Source: Emmonsiellopsis sp. PD_33
Lineage: Eukaryota; Ascomycota; Eurotiomycetes; Onygenales; Ajellomycetaceae
Length of the DNA: 50,840 nt
Assembly: GCA_032988165.1 (NCBI GenBank)
Contig: JANTQF010000252.1
Location: 1-50,840, forward strand
Direction: 5' to 3'
Shown here piece by piece: positions 10,018 through 21,919 of this stretch. The notes under the pieces were generated by a model, which was given only the letters and a program-made list of their open reading frames with translations, ran no database searches and was not told where the DNA came from. The position numbers and the translations under genes are program-made. Each line of letters opens with the position of its first letter. The stretch's first letter is position 1.

Positions 10018-12355
10018 GTACCCTTTCGTTCGTTTGTGTATAGAAGAGAGAGAAAATGTCGAGAATTAAACTTCATGCGGATGTAAAATTGTGGTGAATA
10101 TTCCAAGGGAGCCGAGGCCATTGAATATAGAAATATTCGTTGTTTTTTCGTGGTTGGGCATCAATCTCATGGCCGAAGATTAAGTGCAATTTAATATTTG
10201 CATGGGTAAACGGGATATGGACGAAGCCAGAAAAAGGGAGGAGAACTTTTCATGACACAGGCCCCATCAGAGGGGTTCGATTATGGCTCGATATTTATTA
10301 TTCTGAAGGGGAAAATGGTAAACCAGATAGATAGTACTGATGTGACGCGGTCTAACCACGCGTCTCGCTTAGTATTATGCGCGCGCCTAACTAAGCTAAA
10401 TATCTCCAGATTTGCGCCTATTCATAACCAAGTTCAACTCCATCAACCGGAGCCTCTCTACCACCCGAGAGAGATGGAACCACCAACGGGTAGTGGATGT
10501 TTTATTTTCTCGCGAAGCAGGCCCAATTGCATTCCGCGAACGTTCTTTGTTTCGGAGTCCCTGAAAAATTCTACTAGTACCCTTCTGCGCCTCTCGCTTG
10601 ATACTACTACTAGTACGACGTTATGACGAGCGCAAGAACCGCAACTACTAGCTAGAGATACTAACTACTAGTACTGGTATCTCGGGCGATGTCCCATGTT
10701 TTCGTTATTTTGGTTTGCAAGCATAGCAAGCTCGTCTATCTCCCCTGAGAGCTTCCTTGATGCCATGTGTTCGTGAAGTGCCTCCTCACAATTATTTCCT
10801 ATTTGAAGTAAAACTTTGACCGAGGCGAAAGATCACGTCCCTGGTCTGTTCCGCGGCCTATCCCGAAAATCTCTAATCTAGAGGAATCAGCAATGGCGAT
10901 GGGCAACATAACAACATCTTGGAAATGTATGTGTTCTCCTGAAAATGGAATCTATCCTCCAATTCGTCGCGCACTACTTATCGCCATCAATTTTCGAACA
11001 TGAATACCAACATCGCCTGTCATTTTGCTTCTTCGACAAAAACAATATGTCCACTATACATTCACAAATATCCATCCCATTCTGTTTCTCTCAACCCGGA
11101 TGTCGAATGACTAATTTGCGAATTGAACAATATTCACTCCTACTGGTCAGATAGAAGGACCGGACTTTACCGTTTATATACGACTATCAGGGCTCCGGGA
11201 TCGATATCCTCTTATCTGCGGGAAGGTCTGAATATTATACAAAGCAGAGCATACTGGCATTTTTATATGGTTACACTGAACCTCGAACGCTCCATCCGCC
11301 GTGTCAATCGGCCCATCATCCTCGCTCGGAATGGAGTGTGATTCACGGTTATTCCGTCTCGGCTGACATGGTGATGGAATGATCTGCATGGATTGAGTCG
11401 GATGTTGCAAGTTTGGTATACTTGTAAGGTGATATACTGCTTCTGCATTTTTCTTTTCATATTCCTCCCAGCCGACTTCGTTCGTATGTTAACCTTGGAT
11501 TGGTTTGAACCCCAAAACACCAGCGCATGCCTCTTGGAATTCGATAAGGCAGTGTCAGCATACAGTGAATGAAACTAAGTACCCCAAAGCACTCAGGATG
11601 CGTGTGCATTTTCTGGATTCGGCACCGGGTTCGAGGAGAGTTGTTTCCCCCTTTCTACATCTAACACAACTGGTAGGCCCTGCTTGGCCCTGGGTATTTA
11701 TGTATCGATTCAGCAACCAGGCCATGGGTTCGGGCATGACCTGTTGTATTTGATTAGGAATTTGTTCTATTCTCTCATCCAAGATGGTTGCCTTTCTTTG
11801 TGTGGTTAGTAACGAAGTGTAATCTAAATCGGCCTACAAAAATGCGCGCATTTTTCTCCTCTCACCGCGGTAGTTGAAAGCCAGATCGGCTGGACAAGGG
11901 ACAGTAATGAGTTTGTTGAAATAGAAATTGTTGGCGCCGCATCCAGATATACTTCGGCAGGCCCCTGGACGGACCCCACAGTATGTGATCCAGATGCATT
12001 CACATTTGCTTCCAGAGACCGATCGAGCTCCAAAACTAAACTTCGACTGAGGTGCTGCTGCGCCTAAGTATCGGAGTTCCTAACGAGCCTATAAAACCAC
12101 AGCACTTTGGCGCCCAATAATCCTTCGTTCACTTCTGGCCCCTGTCGACTCGTTCGCTGCATTTTCTATACGAAATACCCCGCAGGCCGCTGCACAGCCG
12201 CAGCAGGCGGAATTTATGTTCGATTTGATTTCACATTTATGCTCTTTTTTTCCGTCGAGAGAAGACGAGAAGTTTTGATTTTTGGTACGACCACGAAACA
12301 AACTACGGTATACCAATTCTCCCTTAACTCGAAAGTTTGAGTCTGCGAAAGTAGT
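10018..12355. other. 2.3 kb intergenic region
   Basis: Divergent promoter space between the CCE1-like gene (-) and trehalase (+). I see no supportable gene. Several copies of the palindrome ACTAGT occur within about 100 nt (10570-10680), in a repetitive CTACTAGTA context. The final 300 nt contain short CT-rich tracts before the trehalase ATG. Confidence 0.45.
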
Positions 12356-14878
12356 ATGGAGGAGACTCGGCTGGTTTTGCCCCTCGCTGACACCACCATC
12401 AGCCCTGTGGCTGCAATTCGTGCCCTTCGCAAATCTTCATCTATTGTGAGTAGGACCTATTAGTGCTGGGTGGAGCTGCAACTCCAACGGCCCGCTTGGT
12501 TCGCTATTTTCTTTTGTTTTCCGACGCTCTTCCCGTCAGGAACATGCTTTGTAGCATCGAATTTGAGCGTTGGAGATGGTAATATTTCGAGTAGCCGGCC
12601 ATTCCAAAGCAGATTCTTGCGCCTCGCACTCGTCGAGGAAGTCATGGTATGGTTTACATCCCTCAAAAGAGCGCTTGGTTGATCTTAAATTATGCTAATG
12701 AGACCATTGTAGATGAGGGCAATTTATCCCCGGTTTTTAAGGTGTGGGTGGACGATGCTATGAAAAGTCTGCTTGATCAAGAAGACACAGACAATAATTT
12801 ACAAATCACCGTCCTAGATAATGGGCCAAAGGTAAACGATGGAATATTCTCGGCCCCATACGGAGCAAGGCGGCTAAAGCAAAATGCAGGTTGTGTCCCT
12901 CGGGACATTGCTTTCTGACGGCGGTAGAACGCGCGAAATCCGTGGCACTTATCTGCTTGCAAATCTTCTGGAAGAACTACATTTGACAAAAGGAAAACAT
13001 GCATCAAAGCTGATTCATTTGAGCGACGTTTCCGAAGATCCGGTGGCACGGATCAACCGCAAGATCAGGGATCAGTACTGGAACAACTTAACCAGACGCC
13101 TTGATGAGTCGATGATTGCAGCAGCGGCGCCAGACCCGAAAGACTGGAATGACAATCCACTCCCAAGGATCTATGTTCCCTTTGGCGAACAGAAATTGTA
13201 CGACTACTACCAACAGGTTTCAAAGGACATGCCAGACCTGAAACTGGAGGTGGAATATCTACCCCAAGGCGAGGTTACTGGGGAATTCGTGCATGGACTT
13301 CGAGACCGTCCTGGCTTGTTGGCTTTGGAAATGGACTACTCAAATCCTGATAAGCTGCGAGGGCTGCAGTTCATCGTGCCTGGAGGACGGTTCAACGAAT
13401 GCTACTATTGGGACAGCTACTTTGCTTGTCTTGGTCTCCTGGAGGTTGGAAGAATTGATCTCGTCAAGGATATTCTCAAGAATTTTATATTCGAGGTCAA
13501 GCATTACGGGAAAATCCCAAATGCGAATAGGTCCTACTATCTCTGTAGATCACAGCCTCCCTTTGTTTCTGACCTTGCCGTGCGCACTTTCAAAGCTATT
13601 CCTGATAAAGAGGAAGCTACTGAAGTTTTGCGCGCGGGCATCCTAGCAGCAATCAAGGAGTATCATACAGTTTGGATGTCAGAGCCAAGATACGACCCGG
13701 TTACCGGTCTCTCGCGGTTTAGACCACCTGGATGGGGTATTCCGATGGAGGTTGAACCTGGCCATTTCGATTCAGTCCTCTACCGATATGCTGAAAAGTA
13801 TAGCTGGTCAATTCCGGAATTCATCACGCAGTATAACTCTGGAAATGTGACTGAACCTGAGTTAGATGATTACCTGATGCATGATCGAGGAGTGAGAGAA
13901 TCAGGGCATGATACATCGTGAGTTCCTTTCTTCCAAACAACCACCAAAATAATTTTTTTCTTCCCACTCCTAACAGTTATCTAGCTATCGATTTGACGAA
14001 GGCTGCGCGAACCTCGCCACAGTAGACCTAAACTGCCTCTTATACAAATACGAAACCGACATCGCCTGGGCAATCAAGAACGTCTTCAACGACAACCTCC
14101 CCATCCCCCCCGAATGGCGCACACCAGAAATGAAAGACGACCACATCGAAACCTCCGACCCCTGGACCCAACGCGCCACGCTCCGCCAGCAGCGAGCAAA
14201 CAAATACCTCTGGGACCCAGACCAGGGCATGTACTACGACTACAACACAAAAACCCACACCCGCACGACCTACGAATACGTAACAACGCTCTACCCCCTC
14301 TGGTGCGGCATCGCCAGCGCCGAACAAGCAGAATCACTAGTCACCAACGCCCTGCCTAAATTCGAATGCATCGGTGGCCTGAGCACGAGCACGGAGAAGT
14401 CTCGGGGACCCATCAGCCTCCCGCACCGTCCAGCCAGACAGTGGGATTTCCCCTTTGGCTGGGCGCCGCATCAGGTGCTGGCGTGGGACGGGCTGAAGCG
14501 GTACGGCTTCACGCGCGAGATGGAGCGGTTGGCCTATCGCTGGCTGCAGCTTATGGTTCGCGTGGCGGTGAATTATCATGGGGCGATTGTGGAGAAGTAT
14601 GATGTGACGCAGCTGGATAATCCGAGTCAGGTGGATGCGGAGTATGGGAATCAGGGGTTGGATTTTAAGTATGCGAATGTTGAGGGGTGAGTGTTTTTGG
14701 GCTTTCGTCCCCCCTTCTTTTTTTTTTATATGATTGCTAACGTGTGGATAGATTTGGGTGGAGCAATGCTAGCTTCTCGTATGGATTGGGGTTGATTAAA
14801 CATCAGACACTGATGGTTAAGGCGTTGGGTCTTTGTGTTCCGTATGAAGGACTGCGGATGGAAGGGGGCCATCGTTGA
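12356..14878 (+). CDS. NTH1: Neutral trehalase, GH37 (six exons, short N-terminus)
   Basis: This is a cytosolic neutral trehalase, cutting trehalose into two glucose units. Inferred exons are 12356-12445, 12595-12646 (acceptor could be 12612), 12713-12831, 12890-13917, 13985-14686 and 14752-14878, giving about 705 aa. Frames agree at every junction. The N-terminus is short and carries one RRGS site (about residues 43-46), the type phosphorylated by PKA in this family. A calcium-binding DTDNNLQITVLD loop follows, in place of the usual DTDxNxQITIED. The core has the GH37 signatures PGGRFNECYYWDSY and QWDFPFGWAP, the catalytic Asp in ESGHDTSYR (about 428) and the catalytic Glu in IVEKYDV (about 633). 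Many positions differ from the common trehalase (ALEMDYSN, FEVKHYGKIPNANRS), so this may be a divergent paralogue. The canonical copy is not in the window. Confidence 0.93.
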
Positions 14879-15227
14879 ATTTTTCGTCCCCTTCCCTCGC
14901 GCTGTAGCCCGGGATATTTGAATTTGAATTTTCCATTGTTATGACTGATTATGACGTATGACTTATGGGACTGCGGGGACTAGGATTTAGAAATAGGATG
15001 AATATTGATTGATTATGATTATGTTGTTAGCGATAAAAGGTATCATTTTGTATTGTTGAGGGGTGGGGTTGGAAGCCAGTCCACAAAAGATTCGAAATAA
15101 GGATATAAAACAACTTGTGAAATGAATCAGGAACGTACGTATCTGTATAAAGGAACACAATAGAGATAGGGCAGTTCGAATAGTCAATTGGCAGGGCTGG
15201 TAAGCTGGTGCCAAAGTTCTTCTAAGC
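14879..15227. other. Convergent 3' spacer
   Basis: 349 nt of AT-rich sequence between trehalase (+) and the 15228-16460 gene (-). It presumably holds both 3' UTRs. Nothing else is seen. Confidence 0.5.
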
Positions 15228-16460
15228 TTAATTTTTATGAACTGGCTGGTCCCTTAAGCGGAAGTCATCCCAAGAAACAGTACGATCATTTTCACCCAGC
15301 AGCCCCAGCAACGGAACCGGCATGCTCCCCAGCTGTCGTTCGCTCACGAATATGGTATGCTCCGTGTCGACTTCGTTTTCTTTGCCTGCGTCATTGCGAT
15401 TGCGAAAGAACCGTTCCAGACGTGAAGAATCAGGGATATAAACCAGCGGCCAGGGGCGGACGACCATCAGCCCATCAGCGTCTGTGTCAAAATGGAGAAG
15501 ACTGTTTGGCGTCTGGGTCTTTGCGAAACGATCGCCCGCTATGCGCCAGTTGGCAATCGCTTGGAGGAAATGTGCCACTTCAATGGCCTCATCGTTGGGA
15601 TGTAGGGATGCAGCCTCCACCAGGTTGTCATTTTTCTCCGCGTCAGTGGACAATGGGTTGCGGCTATGATATTCGGCCGACGTCAGAGCAAGCGTTAGGC
15701 GGAGTTTCTGGCTCAATCGCATCGCAAAGGTGGGCGATAATGGAGGGGCTGTGGGGTCTGGATAGTATTTGTCCATTTCGCCAACCACCAGCACCCGCTT
15801 CCTCGCGCTTTTGTCCACCACACTATGTGGAACCGTTTCTGATGGCTCTGCCGTTGCAGCCTGAGAGCTCCGCGTCATATTAAAGATCATTCCGCCCGGC
15901 ACCCGCTCCGTCTCCCACGTTCCGCCCACCCTTGATGAGAGGCTCCCGTTTACCAGCGCCCTAAACTGTTTATACAGACGCTCTCCCGGTTCCCCTTCCG
16001 TGACGTACACATGCGACCAATTCCGGTCACAGAGCGCGAGGATGGACAGCTCGACGATGCATGATGGGATGGAGCGTGTGGGGCGGACGAGAGTCTCATA
16101 GTTGAAGGCTTGGTCGTAACCGAGCAGAAGGACTCGGATGTCTGCTTGGTGGGACCCAATCGATTGCTGGTCACATATCGAGGAGATGAAAGCATATGTG
16201 TCGCCTAGAAGGTCTTGGATGGCATGGAGGTGGGATTCCTCACAACCGGAAAATGTACGCTGACTTTGTCCTAGGGTGTACCCATGATATGGGAGCGCAA
16301 TATCAAGTGATGATGTGGTGGAGGAGAGAACAGAGTGCTGCTTGAGCCTCTGCAAGGCCGCAGTGAGGGGTGGGCGGTAGGCAGCCTCAAGAGCTTCTGC
16401 TGAGGGAGGTTGTGGAGGCGGAGGGAGAAGCAAAAGTGCGAGGATTGGGGTATTGGCCAT
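15228..16460 (-). CDS. Conserved-looking protein of unknown function (possible Cab4 N-domain relative)
   Basis: A single-exon gene of 410 aa from the ATG at 16460. The start reads MANTPILALLLLPPPPQPPS, followed by a helix and a strand (SLDIALPY). In my memory this resembles the N-terminal domain of fungal phosphopantetheine adenylyltransferases (Cab4), including later segments such as ADIRVLLLGYD and ELSILALCDRNWSHVYV. The C-terminal half, however, shows no nucleotidyltransferase HxGH motif, so a catalytic PPAT role is not supported. It has a Ser/Ala linker near 200-220 and a sequence KRVLVVGEMDKYYPD that I cannot place. Absence of internal stops and the domain-like hydrophobic pattern make it a real gene. 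The function should be treated as unknown. Confidence 0.72.
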   Translation of the reverse strand: MANTPILALLLLPPPPQPPSAEALEAAYRPPLTAALQRLKQHSVLSSTTSSLDIALPYHGYTLGQSQRTFSGCEESHLHAIQDLLGDTYAFISSICDQQSIGSHQADIRVLLLGYDQAFNYETLVRPTRSIPSCIVELSILALCDRNWSHVYVTEGEPGERLYKQFRALVNGSLSSRVGGTWETERVPGGMIFNMTRSSQAATAEPSETVPHSVVDKSARKRVLVVGEMDKYYPDPTAPPLSPTFAMRLSQKLRLTLALTSAEYHSRNPLSTDAEKNDNLVEAASLHPNDEAIEVAHFLQAIANWRIAGDRFAKTQTPNSLLHFDTDADGLMVVRPWPLVYIPDSSRLERFFRNRNDAGKENEVDTEHTIFVSERQLGSMPVPLLGLLGENDRTVSWDDFRLRDQPVHKN

Positions 16461-17389
16461 TTCACGGTTTGTGAGATCTTGATATCTTTCTGCTTGTCGA
16501 GCGGACTCCTCGATGCAGAGATATCCCCAAGCACAAAGTGAAGCGTGGGGTAACTACGGAGTACTACTATCCAGCACAGGCCAGCCCGTTTGCATCCGCC
16601 GCTGCCTTGTTGGTTGTTTGCGGCAGGCAGGCATGCCCGGAGTTTCGGGCGTGGTTGGGGGCATCGCAGCCCGCTTGACAGGGGGGTTTAGGGGTGGCAG
16701 CCCCTAACTCGGCAGCTTCAGCACGACAACCCCCCACCACAAATAACACCAACAGCAGGAAGAAAGGTTGAAAGCTCTCCCTTCACATTTGGGTGGTTGC
16801 TATTGGTTGCCATCCTTGCACCTCACTTCTGCTAGACTTGTGCCAGTCTTACTGGGGGGATGAGGCTCTTTGGCCCCCCCTCTCAACTAGCGTTCGGGAT
16901 GCCATGTTAAAGTTCCGACCTTGTCGGGATTGGGAGACTTTTGAGGAATACAACCAGCTAAGAGGGTGCGTTCCATTGGGCCAAAACCATCTCATTGGTC
17001 TAACTAACTTTTCTTTGTTCCAAATCAGGCGCATCCCGAGCCACACACTGACAGTCTTGACTTTGACATTGCAGATACGACCACCGGACACTAGCCAAAC
17101 ACTAAACAACCCCCTCCATGTCAGCGTCAATTTCTTTCCAGTCACAGTGTTAGTACAGCCTAACCTGCGCCCATGGCAAGGGTTCGTGTGCGACGGGCAG
17201 CGAGGATGGGTGACAAGGCTGTATGTTGTTCACTCACTTGCAGCCTTGTTCAAACGGGTCTCCTTTTTTTCTCCCCCGCTCAGCCCTGTGAACAACAAAT
17301 CCTTAATAGAAACATCATTTCCATACATACTATCATCACTTTCTTGAAACTCGAGACGCGAACTAGCAGGAGAGAAGCCAACCTATAAT
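16461..17389. other. Divergent promoter region
   Basis: 930 nt between the 410-aa protein gene (-) and the CorA-like gene (+). A 184-codon plus-strand frame at 16793-17347 has no recognisable content. No gene is supported; the interval probably holds both promoters. Confidence 0.45.
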
Positions 17390-19781
17390 ATGGCGACAGT
17401 TAACGTGGTCGAGATAACCGATGAGGCCGAAACTACCAGTATCGTGGTCAACAGAACATCATTGTCTGCATCCCTCGTTTCCTGAAGGCGCAGTCCTCAA
17501 TAGGTGTTGCTAACATAGCCCATAGAAACAGCGGAGAAAAGATCACCGTAACGACAGATGCTATGTTAACTCATTTTGACCGCGAAAGGGCGGCCAAAGC
17601 AGCAGCGATGAAGGTTGCGCCAAAGAAGCGAAACAAGCACCACCTTGCAACCCTTGCGGCTCTTCGAAAGCTTGATGAAGAGAAAAATAGTGATGGCATG
17701 AATAATCTCCTCATGTCCACATTCCTTAGTGGATACAAACGTCTTCCACCCGATCAAGATCTTCGTGATCTAGCTTTGCATATGTATCCGCCGCGATCTA
17801 TGCTCCAAGCTCAAGTCTGCGACTTTTATCCAAACCATGCTGTGGTGCACGAGGTTGCAGTTGGAGATATTGAAGCGCGTATGTATCTCTCTCATTTGTT
17901 TCAATAAGTAATCGATATATGCATCTTGGGTTGGATTGGCGAAATATACTAACTGCTACCAGAATGGCAGCAAAAGCCCGAAGGTGTCAATGTTCGCTGG
18001 ATGTGAGTGAAAGCTTGATTGCGGACTTGCGAATCGTGTGCTCATTAGTTGTGGAATAGTCATGTGCCAGCTGGTATTGGGATTCTGCATTCAGTGAGCA
18101 AACCCCTTTCTAATGTAAAGCCAGCATTGGAGTCAGACGTTGATTAATTTGATGCAGTCAATCGAGGACCTGTTTAGGAACGCAGCGGATAACGAGCCAC
18201 GCCCATTTACCAATGCCGGTCGGCCTGGATTTCCCTATGTGGACTTTGATGCTTTGAGTTTTCGGCATCGGGAAGAAGTTGAGGACCTCCGAGATACATA
18301 TTGCTTGTTGTCAAAGCTCGAGCATTTGGATGACATACTGGATGCGGAGTGCCATTGTGGAGATAGAAACCTGGAGTTACGGAAGGATTTGGAGTGGAGG
18401 GCACAGCATCTCAACGTTGATCTCAATTTTTGGGAGCTTGTTGCGTCTGATATGCCATGGCAAATCGCCGATGGCCTTCCAATACGACAGAACGGGCCAC
18501 TTGGACGGATTAAACCTCTCATGAGCAGTATGGATTTCCGAGTGCTCTCTAGCCATCCAGCGTTTCAAGATGCTCAGCTTGTGAGGAATGAGTTCCGATT
18601 TTTCCACAGGAGTGATGGTGCGTCTGAAACCACTCATCCATAAGGGTGGCAGGAAATAGCTGATAATTTTATAGGCGTTCTTCTAACCATGTCGGCCGCG
18701 AAAGGAGTTAACTACCTTGATGCTCGCTTGCAAGAGTACCTCCGACAATCTTCAAACGATATCCTGAAAAACCCAAATGCATCGACCGTAGGCTTAGTTT
18801 TAAATGAGTTTGCAGATACTGGGACAAGCACTTGGGAAAAGCCTACTGCTGAATGGCTCCTGGTTTACCTCGCGACAGAAATTGGCACTTGCCCGCACAA
18901 CGACACACTAGGCCACAGTTCTATCTCAATGGTGGAAGGATACCAAGACATTCTTCGAGACCTTGTTCGTAGTTGCGACATTCCACCACCGGTCGATTCG
19001 CTCATGCTGACAGATTATCTTCAGAAACTCCGTACCTTTGAGCCTTGGCGTCGTGACGAGACGGTCCGACTAACACGAACATTCCTACAGTGTTTGGAGG
19101 AAACCAAGCTTTTCACTAAAATAATGGACTCGAGGCTGGCACTGTTTATGGCAATGAAGCAGGATATTCGGATTCAGGATGAAGAAGACCGAAGCTATGA
19201 CGTCCCATCGAATCCCAACGGCATATCCGCTATGCGAAGGCTTAATTGGGCTACCAGCAAGATTCAACAGCTACGTAATGATAGCGAGGCTGTCTCAAAC
19301 GAGCTTATAAAAGCTATGGATAATGTATGTATCATATGTTCCACTTATTTATCTACGCATTTCCACCAGCCCTAAAATTTGGAAATCAAGGCAAAATACG
19401 ATCGCCTGCTAACCCGTCGTACAGCTCCTCCACCTCCGCACCATTGAACAGAACGAACTCACCATCGTCCGCGACAGCCAACAACGTGCCATCATGCTAT
19501 TCACAGCCGTCACCGTAATTTTCCTACCCTTATCTTTCTGCACCTCCTACTTCGGCATGAACGTCCAAGGGATCGCAGAAACCACTCGAACCGAAAAATA
19601 CTTTTGGTATGTCTGTGGAACAGCCGGATTCTTGATTGTCACAATACTTTCCGTGTATGCGTTTTGGCACCCCGTCAAGGACCATTTAATGGTTCTGCGG
19701 GAGCAACGGAAGGCTGCGCGAAGGATTCGGTTAGTTAGGAAGACGAGACTGGAGAGGAGGATGAGGACTGACACTGTTTGA
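17390..19781 (+). CDS. CorA-family divalent cation transporter (seven exons)
   Basis: This is a CorA-like channel-type transporter for Mg2+ or related ions. Exons are about 17390-17438, 17519-17878, 17963-18002, 18060-18093, 18158-18617, 18675-19324 and 19425-19781, giving about 649 aa. All later junctions agree in phase. The first intron is ambiguous: acceptor 17518 or 17525, or a start at 17563 (MLTHFDRER). The segment VRWIHVPAGIGILHS is the usual cytosolic lead-in of fungal family members. The acidic cytosolic domain fills the middle. The C-terminus has TM1 (IMLFTAVTVIFLPLSFCTSY) directly followed by GMN (about 575-577), then TM2 (YVCGTAGFLIVTILSVYAFW) and a basic tail. The substrate cannot be fixed from sequence. 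Most fungal relatives with this layout are uncharacterised and distinct from Alr1 and Mrs2. Confidence 0.9.
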
Positions 19782-21919
19782 TTTTGGTTTTCGTTATTGT
19801 ATTTGGTTGGCTTAGGAAGTGGGCTTTTGACCTAGCAATGATGGGCATAAGGGATGAGTATTGTGGGAATCTTGGTTGCGTTTCTTTTGAGGAATTTCTG
19901 GCGTCTGCCTCCGCTCTGGTATGGCATGTATTGAATGCTATGGTACGATACCTATTTTGCTTACTATATAAAGAGATGTTTTTCCTTCTAGCGACCGACT
20001 TTTTCATAGATATAGGCATATTTTTGTGCCTACTCAGTAAGAAATGCTACCTGTTCCCTCTACTCTGTGCGATAGGGCTTACAACAACGACATATGGCGA
20101 CCGAGATCTGCACTTGAAAGATCTTATCTTCCCAGTCCAACCAAAAGGAAAAAAAAAAAGAAAATTACCCCAAGGAACGTTAAATCAAGTCCATCGCCCG
20201 AAATATCAAAATAATAAATTTCAGTTGAACCTTTATTGTGTTGTACCTGGAAATAAAGTTGGCTGGTGGGTTTGGTGGGGAAGGAAGGTTCTTCGGGCCG
20301 AACCTTAAAAAGAAAAAGCTTTAGTTCGGGCCGAGAGAGTGAGATTTGCCAGGTTTCCGAAGAAAGTAAAAAGAAGGGTGATACCCTACTTTGAACAGAC
20401 GGGAAAAAACAGAAAGCAAAAAGGCACAATGCGCTAAGGGTGATGGATATGGATTGGAAAACGGTAATGCCGATGGGCGTGTGGGATGATATCATTGGCA
20501 TTTAGTACTTACTACTAGTAGGGAGGGGAGCGCGCCGAAACGCGACGGGAAAGGGGCGGGCTCTCGTGGCCGGAGAGAGAATAATGTGGACGTGGAAGGT
20601 TATAGGGAAATAAGTATGAATAGTGAACTAGTTATGGAAAGGAATGGAAAAATGCGGGAGGAATCTTTCTTTCCTCCTTAACCATTTCACTATTAAATCT
20701 AAAAAAAAACCAACAGCAACCTACCCACACACATATATATATAACCATGCCCTACCCTACTTAGCATATTATTCTTACATTATATATGGTTTGGTTACAT
20801 ATATGCGTGTCTGTTTTAACCGAGCCACGAATCGCTACCATACCCCCGGTAACCTGTGGGGAACGTTAATAAACAATGACAATGATAATTTCGGTCTTCG
20901 CACTCATGTGTAAAATGAGGGGGGATGGGTGGAGGGGGTGGGAATGATGCCGATTCGTCGCCTTATTCTCATAATCTTTGATAGAGTATGTTTGGGTTTA
21001 TTGCCGTGATACATCCATCCCGAAAAATGCCCGCGTGTCGTGCTTATGCTGTGTCGGATTTGCATGAGTTTTTTTTCGGGGGAGCGGATGGAGCTATATA
21101 TATAATAACCAACTCGCATTGATATATTGGGTTTGTGGTGATGGATATGGGATATTTCGGCAAGTAGGTGAATCTAATAAATACTATCTTTGGCTGGGTT
21201 GGAAATTCGAGGTCAAGTAGAAAAGTACCATAGTGATGATATTGAAAGGCCAGATTTATATAAAAAACTGTACGGAGTTAGTCATATTAGATTAAAGGTA
21301 TAATGGTTTATCTCGAATGTGCCCCGAGAATGTTGGAAAGCGACTCCACCGCATTAATGATAAGGGGGGGTTGGCTAAGAAAGGAAGAGAAGAGAAAAGA
21401 AAGCGAGTAAAAAATAGAAACTGGGAGAATAAAAAAACTAAATACTGTCGTCACTTATTACTTCCCTTTGTGCTGTGCTTTGGCGAGAATCTGAAAAGCC
21501 CCTCCCGGTACAAAGAAGAAAGCAAAGCAATCCTTTTGTTGAAAAATAAAAAAGCATTTGTCTAAACTCCAGCCTGCTTAACTCTTCCGCCCCTGGTGTA
21601 TAACATGTTTTGTACCGCAATAAAACCAAACTCCGAGCAAGTGCATGGGATCAATAGAGGTAATGGGGAAAAGGAAAAGTAAAAATGCGACGAAACAAAA
21701 CGAGCACGTATAGACGGGAGAATTGGGGGAAACGTGGGAATGCGAGAATGATGCTGGGGCTGGCTAAAACGACCACCGTACAAACTGGGCATTAAACCAA
21801 ATGCAACAAAAGGAAACAGAGCAAAAAGAAAATGAAACAAAAAAGGAGAATATATGTACAAAGAGGCAGCAGATGGCGAATTGATCCATGAGAGCGCTAG
21901 GCCTCCTGTACCACAAGTT
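19782..21919. other. 2.1 kb convergent intergenic region
   Basis: Between the CorA-like gene (+) and the SOK1-like gene (-). A plus-strand open frame at 19778-20308 starts in the CorA stop region and looks like 3' UTR. The sequence has microsatellite-like AT tracts (about 20730-20745) and purine-rich runs (21360-21430). No gene is supported. Confidence 0.5.

Noticed and set aside
10565..10680. Cluster of ACTAGT palindromes as a possible regulatory array
   Set aside because: Simple-sequence drift of CTACTAGTA explains it and no known fungal factor with this site came to mind.
11625..11645. GGGTTCGAGGA resembling a tRNA T-loop
   Set aside because: No acceptor stem, D-loop or anticodon arm can be folded around it; the same holds for GGGTTCGAT near 10275.
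19778..20308. 176-codon plus-strand frame after the CorA-like gene
   Set aside because: Starts within the CorA stop codon region and reads as UTR-like, with AT-rich homopolymers and no motif.
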